The notes below the pieces were generated by a model. The model ran no database searches. It was not told where the DNA came from and saw only the letters and a program-made list of their open reading frames with translations. The position numbers and the translations under genes were made by a program. 48,342 nt of DNA from Candidatus Borrarchaeum yapensis (GTDB lineage: Archaea > Asgardarchaeota > Sifarchaeia > Borrarchaeales > Borrarchaeaceae), in contig JAEOSF010000023.1 of assembly GCA_016840515.1 (NCBI GenBank), positions 1-48,342 on the forward strand, given 5' to 3'. Positions 25,401-33,387 of the stretch are shown one piece after another (position 1 is the stretch's first letter; every line of letters starts with the position of its first letter).

Positions 25401-25591
25401 GTACCTTCAAAAACCTGAACTACGGCAAGGCTCTCTGTCACTTCAAGTACTTGTCCTCTTCTTCTTTCACCAGCAGGTGTTTCTACTTCAACAATTTCTG
25501 CATATCCTACACCTGACACGCCTTCAACAAAAAGAAGTGGACCTGTAACTTCGCTAGAAGTTCTATATTCCTTCATAGTATCATAAGTCAT
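22403..25591 (-). CDS. atpB: A-type ATP synthase subunit B interrupted by an intein
   Basis: The ORF encodes 1062 residues. Residues 1-257 and 856-1062 join to a normal 464-residue B subunit: N-terminal [20 protein letters not shown], degenerate P-loop [14 protein letters not shown], and [35 protein letters not shown] across the insertion point (shown in pieces). The C-terminus ends [12 protein letters not shown] is the non-catalytic nucleotide-binding subunit of the A1 hexamer. Splicing is needed to make it. ATG 25591 with GAGGTAATTATT before it is the start. The extra in-frame codons up to 25636 are not needed. It is followed by atpD. The catalytic A subunit gene is not in the expected upstream place. 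Confidence 0.95.
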   Translation of the reverse strand: MTYDTMKEYRTSSEVTGPLLFVEGVSGVGYAEIVEVETPAGERRRGQVLEVTESLAVVQVFEGTSGLDTSATSVRFLGETLKLPVSADILGRVFDGSGEPIDRGPKIIPDDHFDITGAPINPEARTYPREFIQTGISTIDGLNTLVRGQKLPLFSGAGLPHNRVAAQIARQAKVLGEAEEFAIVFAAMGITYEEAAYFRRDFEETGALERVTLFLNLADDPAVERVITPRVALTCAEYLAYEQDYQVLVILTDMTNYCLHGKSRIFLEDGTITTIGEFVEAIKAGSLDLKDIRVATLDMNYKLNYRSVTDVQKIPSPRNLLVIKTRSGGEVIVTGDHKILVDTIKGPRMIPAEELEIGQEIYSVNRLDVDANTEDLPTLLEVLQGSPEPFFVTFSDADISKSINNALKSRYGGLGKACESLDVKYGCITDNYEKRRYTVDELGRIGKELSWDRDQWKLLSSKIDKIGAGKKRTYLAKGFDLYTDDFFYVLGFIASDGTAGIYENKRKDGSLKGYTYKVGFANIIKDVVENTKKLVQKYIPSFDPSLQQNQNGVWMCDTSNLFLMRLIEIFGVKGRVKDEECYYPIFKLPENLIANFLQGYFDGDGTVPSKEKAVKFAVGKLPDSIAPNYPPEQSKERAKNIQLLLKRLGIASKIVRRDTTSIKTSEKGTSIVYDVVVRGKRDVLKFTENISSRHPEKSKKLEELARKLESTPDVTTDFEKAPLISGSLIKKTREHLDLPQAFFGTSSRISEIERGKKRLGNFDLLQMAEKVVEVYFSNPGHHDINELHDMESFGSGDFILDKIIEIEEIESDSDFVYDVTMAEVMVGNELGSRKAVGFRDKTHRFVTDNGLVVSNCESLREISAAREEVPARRGYPGYLYTDLASIYERAGRITGRKGTITQMPILTMPNDDITHPIPDLTGYITEGQIYVDRGLHRRGIFPPIDVLPSLSRLMKEGIGKGLTREDHREVADQLYYGYSEGRDLRELVAVVGEEALTERDKRYLEFSERFEREFTSQRMDEDRSIDETLDIGWELLTKLPEKELKRIDPDTIKKWHPSYRGQ
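23027..24820 (-). other. Intein in AtpB (598 aa) with LAGLIDADG endonuclease and HTH
   Basis: The intein spans Cys1 ([13 protein letters not shown], codon 24820-24818) to Asn598 (NGLVVSN, codon 23029-23027). The +1 extein residue is Cys. Block B is [14 protein letters not shown] (TxxH). The endonuclease has two LAGLIDADG helices, [15 protein letters not shown] and [15 protein letters not shown], both with the acidic catalytic residue, so it may be active. An XRE-like HTH ([17 protein letters not shown]...[12 protein letters not shown]) follows. Block F (FVYDVTM) is separated from block G by about 20 extra residues, and the penultimate residue is Ser instead of the usual His. The insertion lies in the conserved TNYCE segment, which faces the nucleotide site. 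Confidence 0.93.
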
Positions 25592-25707
25592 AATAATTAC
25601 CTCATTGATGAAATTTAATTCATGGACTTTTGTCAAGTGTATTTTCTTTTAAAATTTTGCTAATTATTAATAAGATTCCTCACATCTATTTCAGAAGGTT
25701 GAATGGA

Positions 25708-26193
25708 ATGGACCTAGAATCGTGGGAAAAACTTAGGAAAATCCAAGGGATTGCCAACTATCAATTTGGGGAAAATATCGGAGACCTGTTATTTCCTTCA
25801 GAGGTAGTTATAACCTGTTCACCAAGTACAAAGCGGATTCGTCATGTTTACTTAAATGATGAACTGCTTGCAACACTACGCCCTAAAGATGGACTTTTTG
25901 CTTTGACCATAAGCGGAGCACAACAAATTCTTGAAAAAACAAGAGGAGAAATCCGCTTTAAGGTTCAAGTAAATGATGAATCTATTCCATTCGTAAAAGC
26001 GGGAAGAAATGTATTTGCGAAGCATGTTATAGATGCGAGCCATGAAATACGTCCTAAGTCTGAGGTAATTGTAGTAGACAGGTCTAATACGCTTCTTGCT
26101 ATTGGAAAAAGCGTATTATCCGGAGAAGAAATACTTGCCTTTCAGAAAGGGATAGCAGTAAAAATAAGAAGAGGCGTAGATGAAAAGACATAA
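25708..26193 (+). CDS. PUA-domain protein related to the C-terminus of archaeal tRNA-guanine transglycosylase
   Basis: The 161-residue protein starts with WEKLRKIQGIANYQFGENIGDLLFP and continues RIRHVYLNDELLATLRPKDGLFALTISGAQ. It ends in a PUA domain (PFVKAGRNVFAKHVIDA...VIVVDRSNTLLAIGKSVLSGEEILAFQKGIAVKIR, in pieces). These blocks match the C2 plus PUA region of archaeal TGT (archaeosine pathway) and stand-alone archaeal PUA proteins. The catalytic TGT barrel is absent, so the inferred role is tRNA binding. ATG 25708 has AGAAGGTT 8 bases upstream. It is divergent from atpB, and the TnpB element and nac lie downstream. Confidence 0.85.
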   Translation: MDLESWEKLRKIQGIANYQFGENIGDLLFPSEVVITCSPSTKRIRHVYLNDELLATLRPKDGLFALTISGAQQILEKTRGEIRFKVQVNDESIPFVKAGRNVFAKHVIDASHEIRPKSEVIVVDRSNTLLAIGKSVLSGEEILAFQKGIAVKIRRGVDEKT

Positions 26194-26268
26194 TATATTA
26201 TCCATGTCAAGCCTAATGACGATTTACGCACCCGATGAGTATGATGAGAATAAGTTGCTCGCAGTTTT

Positions 26269-26329
26269 GTGAACTACCACCCTAGTTGTAGGGTGGCTTC
26301 CTGAGTCATCCATTCCCCAACGGGACATG
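26269..26329 (-). ncRNA. TnpB right end and probable guide (omega) RNA scaffold
   Basis: Just past the tnpB stop, a stem of CCACCCT (26277-26283) and AGGGTGG (26290-26296) with a 6-base loop is followed, on the minus strand, by TAGTTCAC near 26269-26276. A GC-rich hairpin then GTAGTTCAC is the typical right end of IS605-type TnpB elements. There it forms the 3' scaffold of the guide RNA. The guide would then be the flanking sequence below 26269. RNA function is inferred from family knowledge. Confidence 0.5.
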
Positions 26330-27490
26330 TCAAACAGGCTCAACGGGCAGTTCCTGCCCTGATGATGATGATGATCGTGATGATGCATAATAAGTTGATC
26401 TGCTTAAAATTGTGATGGCAGAGTTATGATCTCGTGCTAAATCAAGTCCACAGTACGGACAGCAGTGGATGCGAGTTGCCAGTGTTTTCGGCACCAGCTT
26501 CCCGCACCGACTACACAGTTGTGTGGTATTATAGGCACTCACATACTCAACCAGAGTACCAGCTTCCTCCGCTTTGTACTCGGTAAAACACATGAGTTGC
26601 CCCCAACCTGCTTCACTAATCGATTTCGCTAGATGATGATTCTTCACCATGTTGGCGATGGTAAGCTTCTCATACACGATCAGGTCATAGCTCTCGACCA
26701 GTTTCCGACTGAGCTTATGATGAAAGTCCTTGCGCTGATTGCGGATCTTCCGGTGTACCCGTGCCACCTTCCTGTTCTGCTTGTGACGGTTACGCGATCC
26801 TTTCTGTTTCCTGTCTTTCCTTCGCTGCTCTTTGGCTAGTTTCTTCTCCGAATGTCTCAACCAGCGTGGGTTTTCTATGGTGTCTCCGTTATTACACGTC
26901 AGTAAACTCTTCAGCCCCACATCCACTCCTATTGCCTTCTGTATGGCTTTTTTCTGAGAGCCAGGAGCGGGATCAGGCAGTACTACAGTAAAGCAGGCAT
27001 ACCAGTGGTCGACATCGCGCGTGATAGTACAGGTCTTGATCACGCCTTCTGCAGGTATCGGGCGGTGCAGTTTAATCGTGATGCTTCCTATTTTCGAGAG
27101 GCAGAGTTTCTTCTTTTTCTTGTCGAGGGCGAACCCACTTTGCGGGTAAGTGAAGGAATCATACCGGTATTTCCCTTTAAAGCGTGGGTAGCCGGCGTGT
27201 TCCCCCTTCTTAAGACGCCTAAAAAAGTTGTTAAAGGTCTTATCCAGTCTTCGCAGCACGTCTTGAAGTACCTGAGAATGCACCGCTTTTAAAAACAGAT
27301 TAGTTTTTTTTGCAGTTTTCAATCGGTTGGCTTGCTCATAATAGCTGGCTGAGTGTTGATGAATTTGCCAGGCGTCTTTTCGCTCGGTAAGCGCGTTATT
27401 ATACAACATACGACAGGTAGTCAGCCATTGCGTTAACGTCGCCTGTTGTGGTGTGGTTGGATACAAACGAAATTTATAAGTCCGTTTCAT
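26330..27490 (-). CDS. tnpB: RNA-guided nuclease TnpB, apparently intact
   Basis: The 386-residue TnpB has an N-terminal MKRTYKFRLYPT helix-rich domain, then RuvC with all three acidic residues: Asp190 (IGVDVGLKS), Glu274 (IVYEKLTIANM) and Asp354 (ARDHNSAITI). It has the zinc finger CSRCG...CPYCG (Cys326, 329, 344, 347). Such proteins cut DNA complementary to the omega RNA made from the element's right end, keeping the transposon in place. No tnpA is present, so the element is not self-mobile. The C-terminus is serine-rich (SSRSSSSSG), encoded by a GATGAT repeat. The base composition is markedly GC-richer than its neighbours (34 of 60 bases G/C in 26461-26520), indicating recent arrival. Confidence 0.92.
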   Translation of the reverse strand: MKRTYKFRLYPTTPQQATLTQWLTTCRMLYNNALTERKDAWQIHQHSASYYEQANRLKTAKKTNLFLKAVHSQVLQDVLRRLDKTFNNFFRRLKKGEHAGYPRFKGKYRYDSFTYPQSGFALDKKKKKLCLSKIGSITIKLHRPIPAEGVIKTCTITRDVDHWYACFTVVLPDPAPGSQKKAIQKAIGVDVGLKSLLTCNNGDTIENPRWLRHSEKKLAKEQRRKDRKQKGSRNRHKQNRKVARVHRKIRNQRKDFHHKLSRKLVESYDLIVYEKLTIANMVKNHHLAKSISEAGWGQLMCFTEYKAEEAGTLVEYVSAYNTTQLCSRCGKLVPKTLATRIHCCPYCGLDLARDHNSAITILSRSTYYASSRSSSSSGQELPVEPV

Positions 27491-27722
27491 CAGACTTCTC
27501 CCTGTGTTGCCCTGATAGTCATGGCACTAGCATTTACTATATGCAAAAACCTATTTAAGACTGGGGGACACTACGGTGAAAGTAAAACAAGTAAAACACG
27601 CAATTCATTTGCCCAACATGTTGGGGGTCTTCTTGCGAAGAAATGATAAATAATTGTAAGGTTATACTTATGAATACTCAAATGATCAATGAGTAAGGAA
27701 ATGATTCTTTCGTGGTGATTAT

Positions 27723-28097
27723 ATGGTCAAAAAAGGAAAAAAGATTTCTCCTAGACAGATGAGGCGTATGATGAAACAAATGGGTCTACAAGAAATAGAA
27801 AATGTACAAGAAGTCATCATCCGGACTTTGGAGAAAGAACTAGTAATAAAAGAACCTCAAGTCACTGTTATGACACAAGCGGGACAAAAGCTCTGGCAAG
27901 TAGTAGGGCAGAGTGCAGAAGAAAGACCACTTTCTGGTGAATTAGAAGAAGAAGCTGTGGCAGTAATTCCAGAGGAGGATGTTCATTTAGTAGCCCAGCA
28001 AGCAGGAGTAGATGTTAAAACAGCACGTGCTGCGCTTGTAGATGCTGGTGGTGATTTAGCTAAAGCCATACTTGCTTTGAAAACTCAATCGTTATGA
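27723..28097 (+). CDS. nac: Nascent polypeptide-associated complex protein
   Basis: The 124-residue archaeal NAC has a basic ribosome-binding start (MVKKGKKISPRQMRRMMKQMG), a NAC beta-barrel core (VIIRTLEKELVIKEPQVTVMTQAGQKLWQVVG, in pieces) and a C-terminal UBA domain (IPEEDVHLVAQQAGVDVKTARAALVDAGGDLAKAILAL, in pieces). It binds nascent chains at the ribosomal exit as a homodimer. GGTGATT lies 4 bases before ATG 27723. The core contains an acidic insertion (SAEERPLSGELEEE). It is probably co-transcribed with taw2 25 bp downstream. Confidence 0.95.
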   Translation: MVKKGKKISPRQMRRMMKQMGLQEIENVQEVIIRTLEKELVIKEPQVTVMTQAGQKLWQVVGQSAEERPLSGELEEEAVAVIPEEDVHLVAQQAGVDVKTARAALVDAGGDLAKAILALKTQSL

Positions 28098-28121
28098 TAA
28101 CACGAGGTGCGTAAAGATCAC

Positions 28122-28958
28122 ATGGCAAGTGTTAACTCACTTCATCAAAAGTGTAGAGACACTATCCCTGAAGAACTGCTACAATACTTACCTAAGAAAT
28201 GGTTTATTCTGGGACATGTGCTTCTTTTTCAGCTTCATCCCAAATTAGATCCATGGAAAGAAATAATTGGCAAATTTTTATTAGATGTTGATCACAGACC
28301 TGTAAGAACCGCGATCATGCAGATTGGAACGATATCTGGCGATTTTCGAATACCTCAATACGAATTTGTTTATGGAGATCCAAATACTGAAACTATACAC
28401 AAAGAGGCAGGCTGTATTTTCAAACTTGATCCAATAAAAATAATGTTTTCTCCTGGAAACACTGAAGAACGCCAACGATTACCAGGTTTTATCCAAGAGA
28501 ATGATGTGGTCGCAGATTTTTTTGCTTGTGTTGGACAATGGTCGATTCCTATTGGAAAGGTTTGCAGAAATGTATACGCGATAGAACTCAATGAAATCGC
28601 GTATTCTTATTTACGCGAAAATATCAGTTTGAACAAACTTGAGAACCGAATTATCCCCCGACTTGGTGATTGTAGTGAAGTAGCACCTGAAAAAGTTGCT
28701 GATCATGTCATTTTAGGTTATTTATTTGTAACTCAAAAATATCTCCGAAAGGCTATCAACGCCCTAAAACCAGAAGGGGGCTGGATACACTATCATGAGG
28801 CTTTACCTCGCCTTGATTTCCCCCATTTGCCTCAGAAAAAGATAAAAGTGGCAAGCAAGATGTTTGGGTTCGAAATAAAGGACCAAAGAATAAGGATTGT
28901 AAAGAATTATGCCCCGAACATCGTTCACGGAAGGATTTCAGCTTATCTGAAGGCTTAA
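28122..28958 (+). CDS. taw2: tRNA(Phe) wybutosine-pathway aminocarboxypropyltransferase Taw2
   Basis: This 278-residue Trm5/TYW2-fold enzyme has the typical GCIFKLDPIKIMFSPGN...ERQRL lead-in, a SAM site (VVADFFACVGQWSIPIG), YAIELNEIAYSYLRENI and the Taw2-type VILGYLFVTQKYLRKAINALKPEGGWIHYHE (in pieces). The HYHE end separates Taw2 from Trm5, which has an NPP-like site. The enzyme transfers the 3-amino-3-carboxypropyl group of SAM to the tricyclic base at position 37 of tRNA-Phe. ATG 28122 is used, but GTG 28107 is also possible. The ribosome site GAGGTG at 28103 fits neither perfectly. Confidence 0.85.
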   Translation: MASVNSLHQKCRDTIPEELLQYLPKKWFILGHVLLFQLHPKLDPWKEIIGKFLLDVDHRPVRTAIMQIGTISGDFRIPQYEFVYGDPNTETIHKEAGCIFKLDPIKIMFSPGNTEERQRLPGFIQENDVVADFFACVGQWSIPIGKVCRNVYAIELNEIAYSYLRENISLNKLENRIIPRLGDCSEVAPEKVADHVILGYLFVTQKYLRKAINALKPEGGWIHYHEALPRLDFPHLPQKKIKVASKMFGFEIKDQRIRIVKNYAPNIVHGRISAYLKA

Positions 28959-28987
28959 TAGAACAAACTGCATCTAATGTATTTTTT

Positions 28988-30193
28988 ATGACACTACCTT
29001 TAGAAGGAATTCGAGTCCTTGATTTATCCCGACTTCTACCAGGACCTTTTGCCACTATGTTACTGGCAGATTTTGGAGCGGAAGTGATAAAGATTGAGGA
29101 TCCGATTCAGGGAGACTATCTCCGTTGGTGGCCACCTTTTTACACGAAAGATACAAACAAAGAGAATGCAGTCTTTCTCCAATTAAACCGAAATAAGAAA
29201 TCAATTGTGCTAAATTTAAAAGATCCTGAAGGACAGAAGATTTTCTACAGATTAGCCGAGAAATCTGACGTAGTTTTTGAGAGTTTTAGACCAGGAGTTG
29301 TGAAAAAACTTCAGATAGATTATGATACAATCAGTAAAATTAATCCCCAGATTATTTGCTGCTCATTATCAGGATATGGTCAAAACGGACCATACAAAGA
29401 TCTACCAGGCCACGATGTGAATTATCTAGGGGTATCAGGAGTCGCAAGTTTAACAGGAGAGCCGGATCATCCAAAATTAATGGGTGTGCAAGTGGCAGAT
29501 ATTGGTGCTGGAGGCTTAAATGCAGTTTTAGCCATTTTAATGAGTATAATTGCACGTAGCAAAACAGGACGAGGGCAGTATATTGACGTTTCAATGCTTG
29601 ATGGAGCGATGACCTGGCTAGCGTTTGCGTTCCCGCGTTACTGGGCGACAAAAGAAATTCCCATAAGAGGAGATGACTTGCTTACGGGTGGGCGTCCTGG
29701 CTACGGAATCTATAAGACCAAGGATAATAAATTCGTTGCTGTTGGAGCATTAGAGAAAAAATTCTGGAACAACCTTTGTACCTCAATCAAACGAGAAGAT
29801 TTAGTTGACATCCTACAACCAACAACTGGTAAGGAGAAAAAAGAAATTATTGAATGTCTGAAGACTGTTATGTTGACCAAGACAAGGGAAGAATGGTTTG
29901 AAATTTCAAAACAAACCGATATTTGTATTTCACCAGTTTATGAATTAAACGAAATAATAGATGATCCACAAGTTCAGGCACGTGAGATGATTGTAGATTT
30001 CAAAGATGAGCGCTTTGGCAACATTAAATACATTGGTATGCCTTTTAAACTTTCAGAAACTCCTGGTAGTATAAGAACTAGAGCACCAGGCTATGGAGAG
30101 CACACTGACGAGATCTTAAGATCTCTTAATTATTCTAAGCAGGAAATTGAAACACTTCGCAAAAAAGCAGTGATAGGCTCTAAAAATAAGTGA
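28988..30193 (+). CDS. CaiB/BaiF-fold acyl-CoA racemase-like enzyme
   Basis: This is a 401-residue class III CoA-transferase/racemase fold (GIRVLDLSRLLPGPFATMLLADFGAEVIKIE, in pieces; RNKKSIVLNLKDPEG). The pattern favours alpha-methylacyl-CoA racemase over CoA-transferase: His142 (PGHDVNYLG) and Asp171 (QVADIGAGG) correspond to the racemase His/Asp pair, and Glu256 in VGALEKKFW matches the conserved racemase Glu. It could epimerise 2-methylacyl-CoAs in branched fatty acid or isoprenoid breakdown, but no other beta-oxidation genes are near. No ribosome site precedes ATG 28988. Confidence 0.85.
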   Translation: MTLPLEGIRVLDLSRLLPGPFATMLLADFGAEVIKIEDPIQGDYLRWWPPFYTKDTNKENAVFLQLNRNKKSIVLNLKDPEGQKIFYRLAEKSDVVFESFRPGVVKKLQIDYDTISKINPQIICCSLSGYGQNGPYKDLPGHDVNYLGVSGVASLTGEPDHPKLMGVQVADIGAGGLNAVLAILMSIIARSKTGRGQYIDVSMLDGAMTWLAFAFPRYWATKEIPIRGDDLLTGGRPGYGIYKTKDNKFVAVGALEKKFWNNLCTSIKREDLVDILQPTTGKEKKEIIECLKTVMLTKTREEWFEISKQTDICISPVYELNEIIDDPQVQAREMIVDFKDERFGNIKYIGMPFKLSETPGSIRTRAPGYGEHTDEILRSLNYSKQEIETLRKKAVIGSKNK

Positions 30194-30269
30194 CAGAAAA
30201 TTTCCACTTAGAAATTGCTAATGCAATAAAAAAAATGCGTTAAAAAATGTTATAGTATAATTTCACTAA

Positions 30270-31613
30270 CTAGGCGTAGAACTGTGCTTTTCTCTCATTC
30301 GCTCTGCTTTTTCCTAATACTTTGTCGATAGCTTTTTCGAAATCTTGTACTGTAACAAGAATTGCTGCAGCTGTGTCTTTAGGGCTCTCATATATTCGAC
30401 GAATTGCAAACATTCCTGCTTCTGTGCAAATATTCTTGATGTCTGCGCCGCTTGCGCCTTCACTTGAATTCATCAACCGATCAAAATCAATGTCAGGACT
30501 TAATTTCATTTTGCTGGCGTGGATCTTATAAATCATCCGCCCTGCTTCCTTATCCGGCAAAGGAACTTCAATAATCCGATCAAAGCGACCAGGTCGAAGA
30601 AGTGCCGGATCCAGTATATCTGGGCGATTTGTTGCAGCAACGAGTTTGACATCGCCACGGGGATCAAATCCATCCATAGCACTTAATAATTGCATAAGTG
30701 TTCTTTGTACCTCTCTGTCACCACTTGTAGCAATTTCTAGTCTTTTTCCGCCAATGGCATCTAATTCGTCAATAAAAACTATACTTGGTGATTTTTCTCT
30801 CGCAAAAGTGAAAATCTCACGAACTAAACGCGCACCTTCTCCAATATACTTTTGGACTAATTCAGAGCCAATAACACGGATAAATCTTGCTGAAGTCTCG
30901 TGGGCAACAGCACGCGCGAGTAATGTCTTACCAGTCCCTGGTGGTCCATATAAGAGAAGACCTTTCGGTGGTTCAATGCCCACTTGTTCAAAAAGCTCAG
31001 GTCTTAATAAAGGTAACTCAACAATTTCACGTATTTCTTTAATTTGATCAGAAAGTCCCCCTATCTCTTGATATGTCACTTCTGGTGATTCTTCTACTTC
31101 CATTCCACGAACCATTGGATCCATGACAGGAGGTAAGATTTCAACAATTGACATTGAACGCTGGTTAAGAGCAACCCGTGCTCCTGTAACAACTGTTTCT
31201 TTTGGAAGAGAAGGCGATACTTGAACCACAAAGTGAGGACCTGTAGTACTTTTCACAATGACACGATTGTCTTGTAAGATGTCTATTATACTGCCTGCAA
31301 GCAATGGTGGTGCACGTAATTGCTCAAGTTCAGTATGTAATGTTTGAAGTTCGCGTTCCAGTTTTGTCTTATCAGTTTTGAGTATTTGCTTTTCGGTCTC
31401 TAGAGTACGTATCCTTTGCTCAAAATGCTTCATCATTCCCGTCTTTCTTTCCATTTTCGAGACTAGTTCCTCAAGTTCACGTTCTAGTTTGATTTTATCA
31501 GCCTTAAGTATCTCTCTTTCTGTCTCTATCATACGAATCCTATTTTCAAGTGTTCTTATCACATCACTTGCAAATTCTTCTCTGTCGTTTGATGATCCTG
31601 TACCTTCGTTCAT
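30270..31613 (-). CDS. pan: Proteasome-activating nucleotidase PAN
   Basis: The 447-residue AAA+ unfoldase of the archaeal proteasome has an N-terminal coiled coil (about 18-100), an OB domain (GSIIDILQDNRVIVKSTTGPHFVV, in pieces) and Walker A GPPGTGKT (223-230). The remaining AAA+ landmarks are Walker B SIVFIDELDAIG, the arginine fingers LLRPGRFDRIIEVP and a C-terminal HbYX motif (FYA) that opens the 20S gate. The coil contains two similar blocks, residues 23-50 and 65-92, each ending DKxKLEREL, which points to an internal duplication of 42 residues. The gene converges on the racemase gene and is divergent from mbf1. Confidence 0.95.
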   Translation of the reverse strand: MNEGTGSSNDREEFASDVIRTLENRIRMIETEREILKADKIKLERELEELVSKMERKTGMMKHFEQRIRTLETEKQILKTDKTKLERELQTLHTELEQLRAPPLLAGSIIDILQDNRVIVKSTTGPHFVVQVSPSLPKETVVTGARVALNQRSMSIVEILPPVMDPMVRGMEVEESPEVTYQEIGGLSDQIKEIREIVELPLLRPELFEQVGIEPPKGLLLYGPPGTGKTLLARAVAHETSARFIRVIGSELVQKYIGEGARLVREIFTFAREKSPSIVFIDELDAIGGKRLEIATSGDREVQRTLMQLLSAMDGFDPRGDVKLVAATNRPDILDPALLRPGRFDRIIEVPLPDKEAGRMIYKIHASKMKLSPDIDFDRLMNSSEGASGADIKNICTEAGMFAIRRIYESPKDTAAAILVTVQDFEKAIDKVLGKSRANERKAQFYA

Positions 31614-31813
31614 TAAGTTCCCTCAGTTCACTCATTAGTCTTATTGAACGTAGTAACGAATAAATGTGTTTTTATATTTCTATGCATAAAGGAAAACTAA
31701 AGCACTTTTCTCAAAGACAAAGGTTTATTTTTATAAGAAAGATTATATTTCACAAAATTCTCACTGTGCTCTAATTCTTGGAATGTCTACTGTACAAACT
31801 TGAGGAGATAAAT

Positions 31814-32383
31814 TTGCCAAAAAAAAATGTGGTAAGATATTGCGAGATATGTGGAAGTGTAATTGAAGGTAGGGGGATTGAAAGATTGATTGAAGGTACG
31901 AAAATGATAGTCTGTATTAGTTGCGCGCGTTTTGGCGAGGCAACCAAAAGATCTCCTCCAGTCACTTCAGAAACTTCTGTAATCCCTGTACGAAGAAAAA
32001 GAAGAACTACTACTCGCACACACACTCCTAAAAGCAAGAGAAAGAAAGTTTCTATTCCTTCTCCAGAAAAGTTCTTCAGTCGTTATGAAATCGTAGAGGA
32101 TTACTCAGCGATTATTCGAAAAGCACGTGAAAAAATGGAATTGACACAAGAAGAACTTGGACAAGAATTAAACGTAAAGGGATCTGTGATTCAAAAACTT
32201 GAGACTGGCAAAACGAAACCCACAGATCCAAAATCCATTATAAAATTGGAGTCAATTCTGAACATCAAAATCCACAAACCTATTGAGCAAGAAGAATATG
32301 CTCCCCCTAAAACGAAAGAGACAGATTTTACTACACTTGGGGAAGTTGTGAAATTTCGTAAAAAGAAGAAGGACGAAGATTAA
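31814..32383 (+). CDS. mbf1: Multiprotein bridging factor 1 homologue
   Basis: The 189-residue archaeal MBF1 has an N-terminal zinc ribbon (Cys10, Cys13, Cys34, Cys37: YCEICG...VCISCARFG), a basic linker (VRRKRRTTTRT, KSKRKK) and a Cro/CI-type HTH (IIRKAREKMELTQEELGQELNVKGSVIQKLETGKTKP, in pieces). The zinc ribbon is the archaeal feature, and the HTH is shared with eukaryotic MBF1. MBF1 is known to associate with ribosomes in archaea and with transcription factors in eukaryotes. TTG 31814 is chosen because GAGGAGA sits 5-6 bases before it. The upstream TTG 31778 would add 12 residues. It is followed 19 bp later by a hydrolase gene. Confidence 0.93.
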   Translation: MPKKNVVRYCEICGSVIEGRGIERLIEGTKMIVCISCARFGEATKRSPPVTSETSVIPVRRKRRTTTRTHTPKSKRKKVSIPSPEKFFSRYEIVEDYSAIIRKAREKMELTQEELGQELNVKGSVIQKLETGKTKPTDPKSIIKLESILNIKIHKPIEQEEYAPPKTKETDFTTLGEVVKFRKKKKDED

Positions 32384-32402
32384 CTAGGAGAATTAGGAAA
32401 GT

Positions 32403-33266
32403 ATGGTACACGAGTCATTCGAATTGACGGATGACCTTAGAGAATCCCTGCCAGGAAAATTCATTGAACTTTCGGATGGAATTGTCCACTATGAATTAGA
32501 AGGATCAAGTAGAAACGTTGTTGTCCTGGTGCATGGATTCTCATCACCGTTTTTTGTGTGGGATGAAAATTTCAAGTTTTTAGTAAATGAAGGATTCAAG
32601 GTTTTGAGATATGATCTATTCGGTAGAGGCTATTCCGATAGGCCTAAAGTGAAATATAACATGGATCTTTTCATCCGACAACTCTTTGAATTAGTTAATC
32701 AGCTTGGCTTAACACAACAAAAATTCAGCCTTGTTGGACTTTCAATGGGCGGTGGAATTTGCGTTGTATTCGCGGATCAATATCCCGAATTAGTACAAAA
32801 AATATCATTAATAGACCCAATCGGTTTCCCTATGGGAAGAAGTGTCTTTTCATCGCTTTTAAAGATACCAGGATTGAACAAATTGATATTAAGGCGTCTT
32901 AACCATGAAACAATGATTGAAAACCAAAAAGGGGACTTCTATCGTTACGACAGGATTAATGAGTATCTAGAAAAATATGCTGAACAAATGAGATACTCTG
33001 GCTGGCTAAGAGCTATTCGATCTACACTTCTAAATCTACCATTTACAAATTTAAGAAAGACATATGAAAGACTTGGAAGCAAGAGATTACCAATGCAACT
33101 TTTTTGGGGAGAGAATGACCAAACTATACCACTTTCCAATAGTCTAAAGATTCGCGATGCAGTACCCGATATTAGATTTCACTTAATCAAAGAATGCGGG
33201 CATATGCCTCACTACACTCGCCCCAATGAGGTAAAACCGCTATTACTGGCCTTTTTACGGCAGTAA
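32403..33266 (+). CDS. Alpha/beta-hydrolase fold protein
   Basis: The 287-residue hydrolase has a full catalytic triad: nucleophile Ser in GLSMGG, acid Asp in WGENDQTIP, and His in ECGHMPHYTRP. The oxyanion-hole motif HGF appears in VVVLVHGFSSP. A cap domain of about 60 residues lies between the nucleophile and acid blocks. There is no signal peptide, so it is cytoplasmic. Sequence style resembles esterases, epoxide hydrolases and meta-cleavage-product hydrolases, and the substrate is unknown. It lies 19 bp after mbf1 with GGAAAG directly before the ATG, so it is in the same operon. Confidence 0.9.
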   Translation: MVHESFELTDDLRESLPGKFIELSDGIVHYELEGSSRNVVVLVHGFSSPFFVWDENFKFLVNEGFKVLRYDLFGRGYSDRPKVKYNMDLFIRQLFELVNQLGLTQQKFSLVGLSMGGGICVVFADQYPELVQKISLIDPIGFPMGRSVFSSLLKIPGLNKLILRRLNHETMIENQKGDFYRYDRINEYLEKYAEQMRYSGWLRAIRSTLLNLPFTNLRKTYERLGSKRLPMQLFWGENDQTIPLSNSLKIRDAVPDIRFHLIKECGHMPHYTRPNEVKPLLLAFLRQ

Positions 33267-33387
33267 GAAACTACTGAAGATACTAGTTGCGTGAAAGGTA
33301 AGTTTAATGCAATTAGATTTTCTCAAAAATATGGGAGATCTCTTTGTTTTCAGTTATAACAAACTTATTGTCAAATAAAAAATCAAT

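Larger units (their letters stand above)
26269..27550 (-). mobile_element. IS605-like TnpB-only element
   Basis: The unit contains tnpB and its right-end hairpin. It is inserted between the PUA gene and nac. The right boundary (TTCAC, near 26269) is fairly clear. The left boundary was not resolved: the GC-rich composition fades between 27490 and about 27600. Nearby foldable sequences (CCCAACATGTTGGG at 27612-27625 and CTTC-TTGC-GAAG just after) could belong to the left end or to the nac upstream region. Confidence 0.5.

Noticed and set aside
27521..27646. ORF of about 41 codons ending GESKTSKTRNSFAQHVGGLLAKK next to the TnpB element, considered as the tail of a gene broken by insertion.
   Set aside because: The segment on the other side of the element (MSSLMTIYAPDEYDE near 26204) does not join it in frame for the element boundaries I could propose, and neither part is a recognised family.
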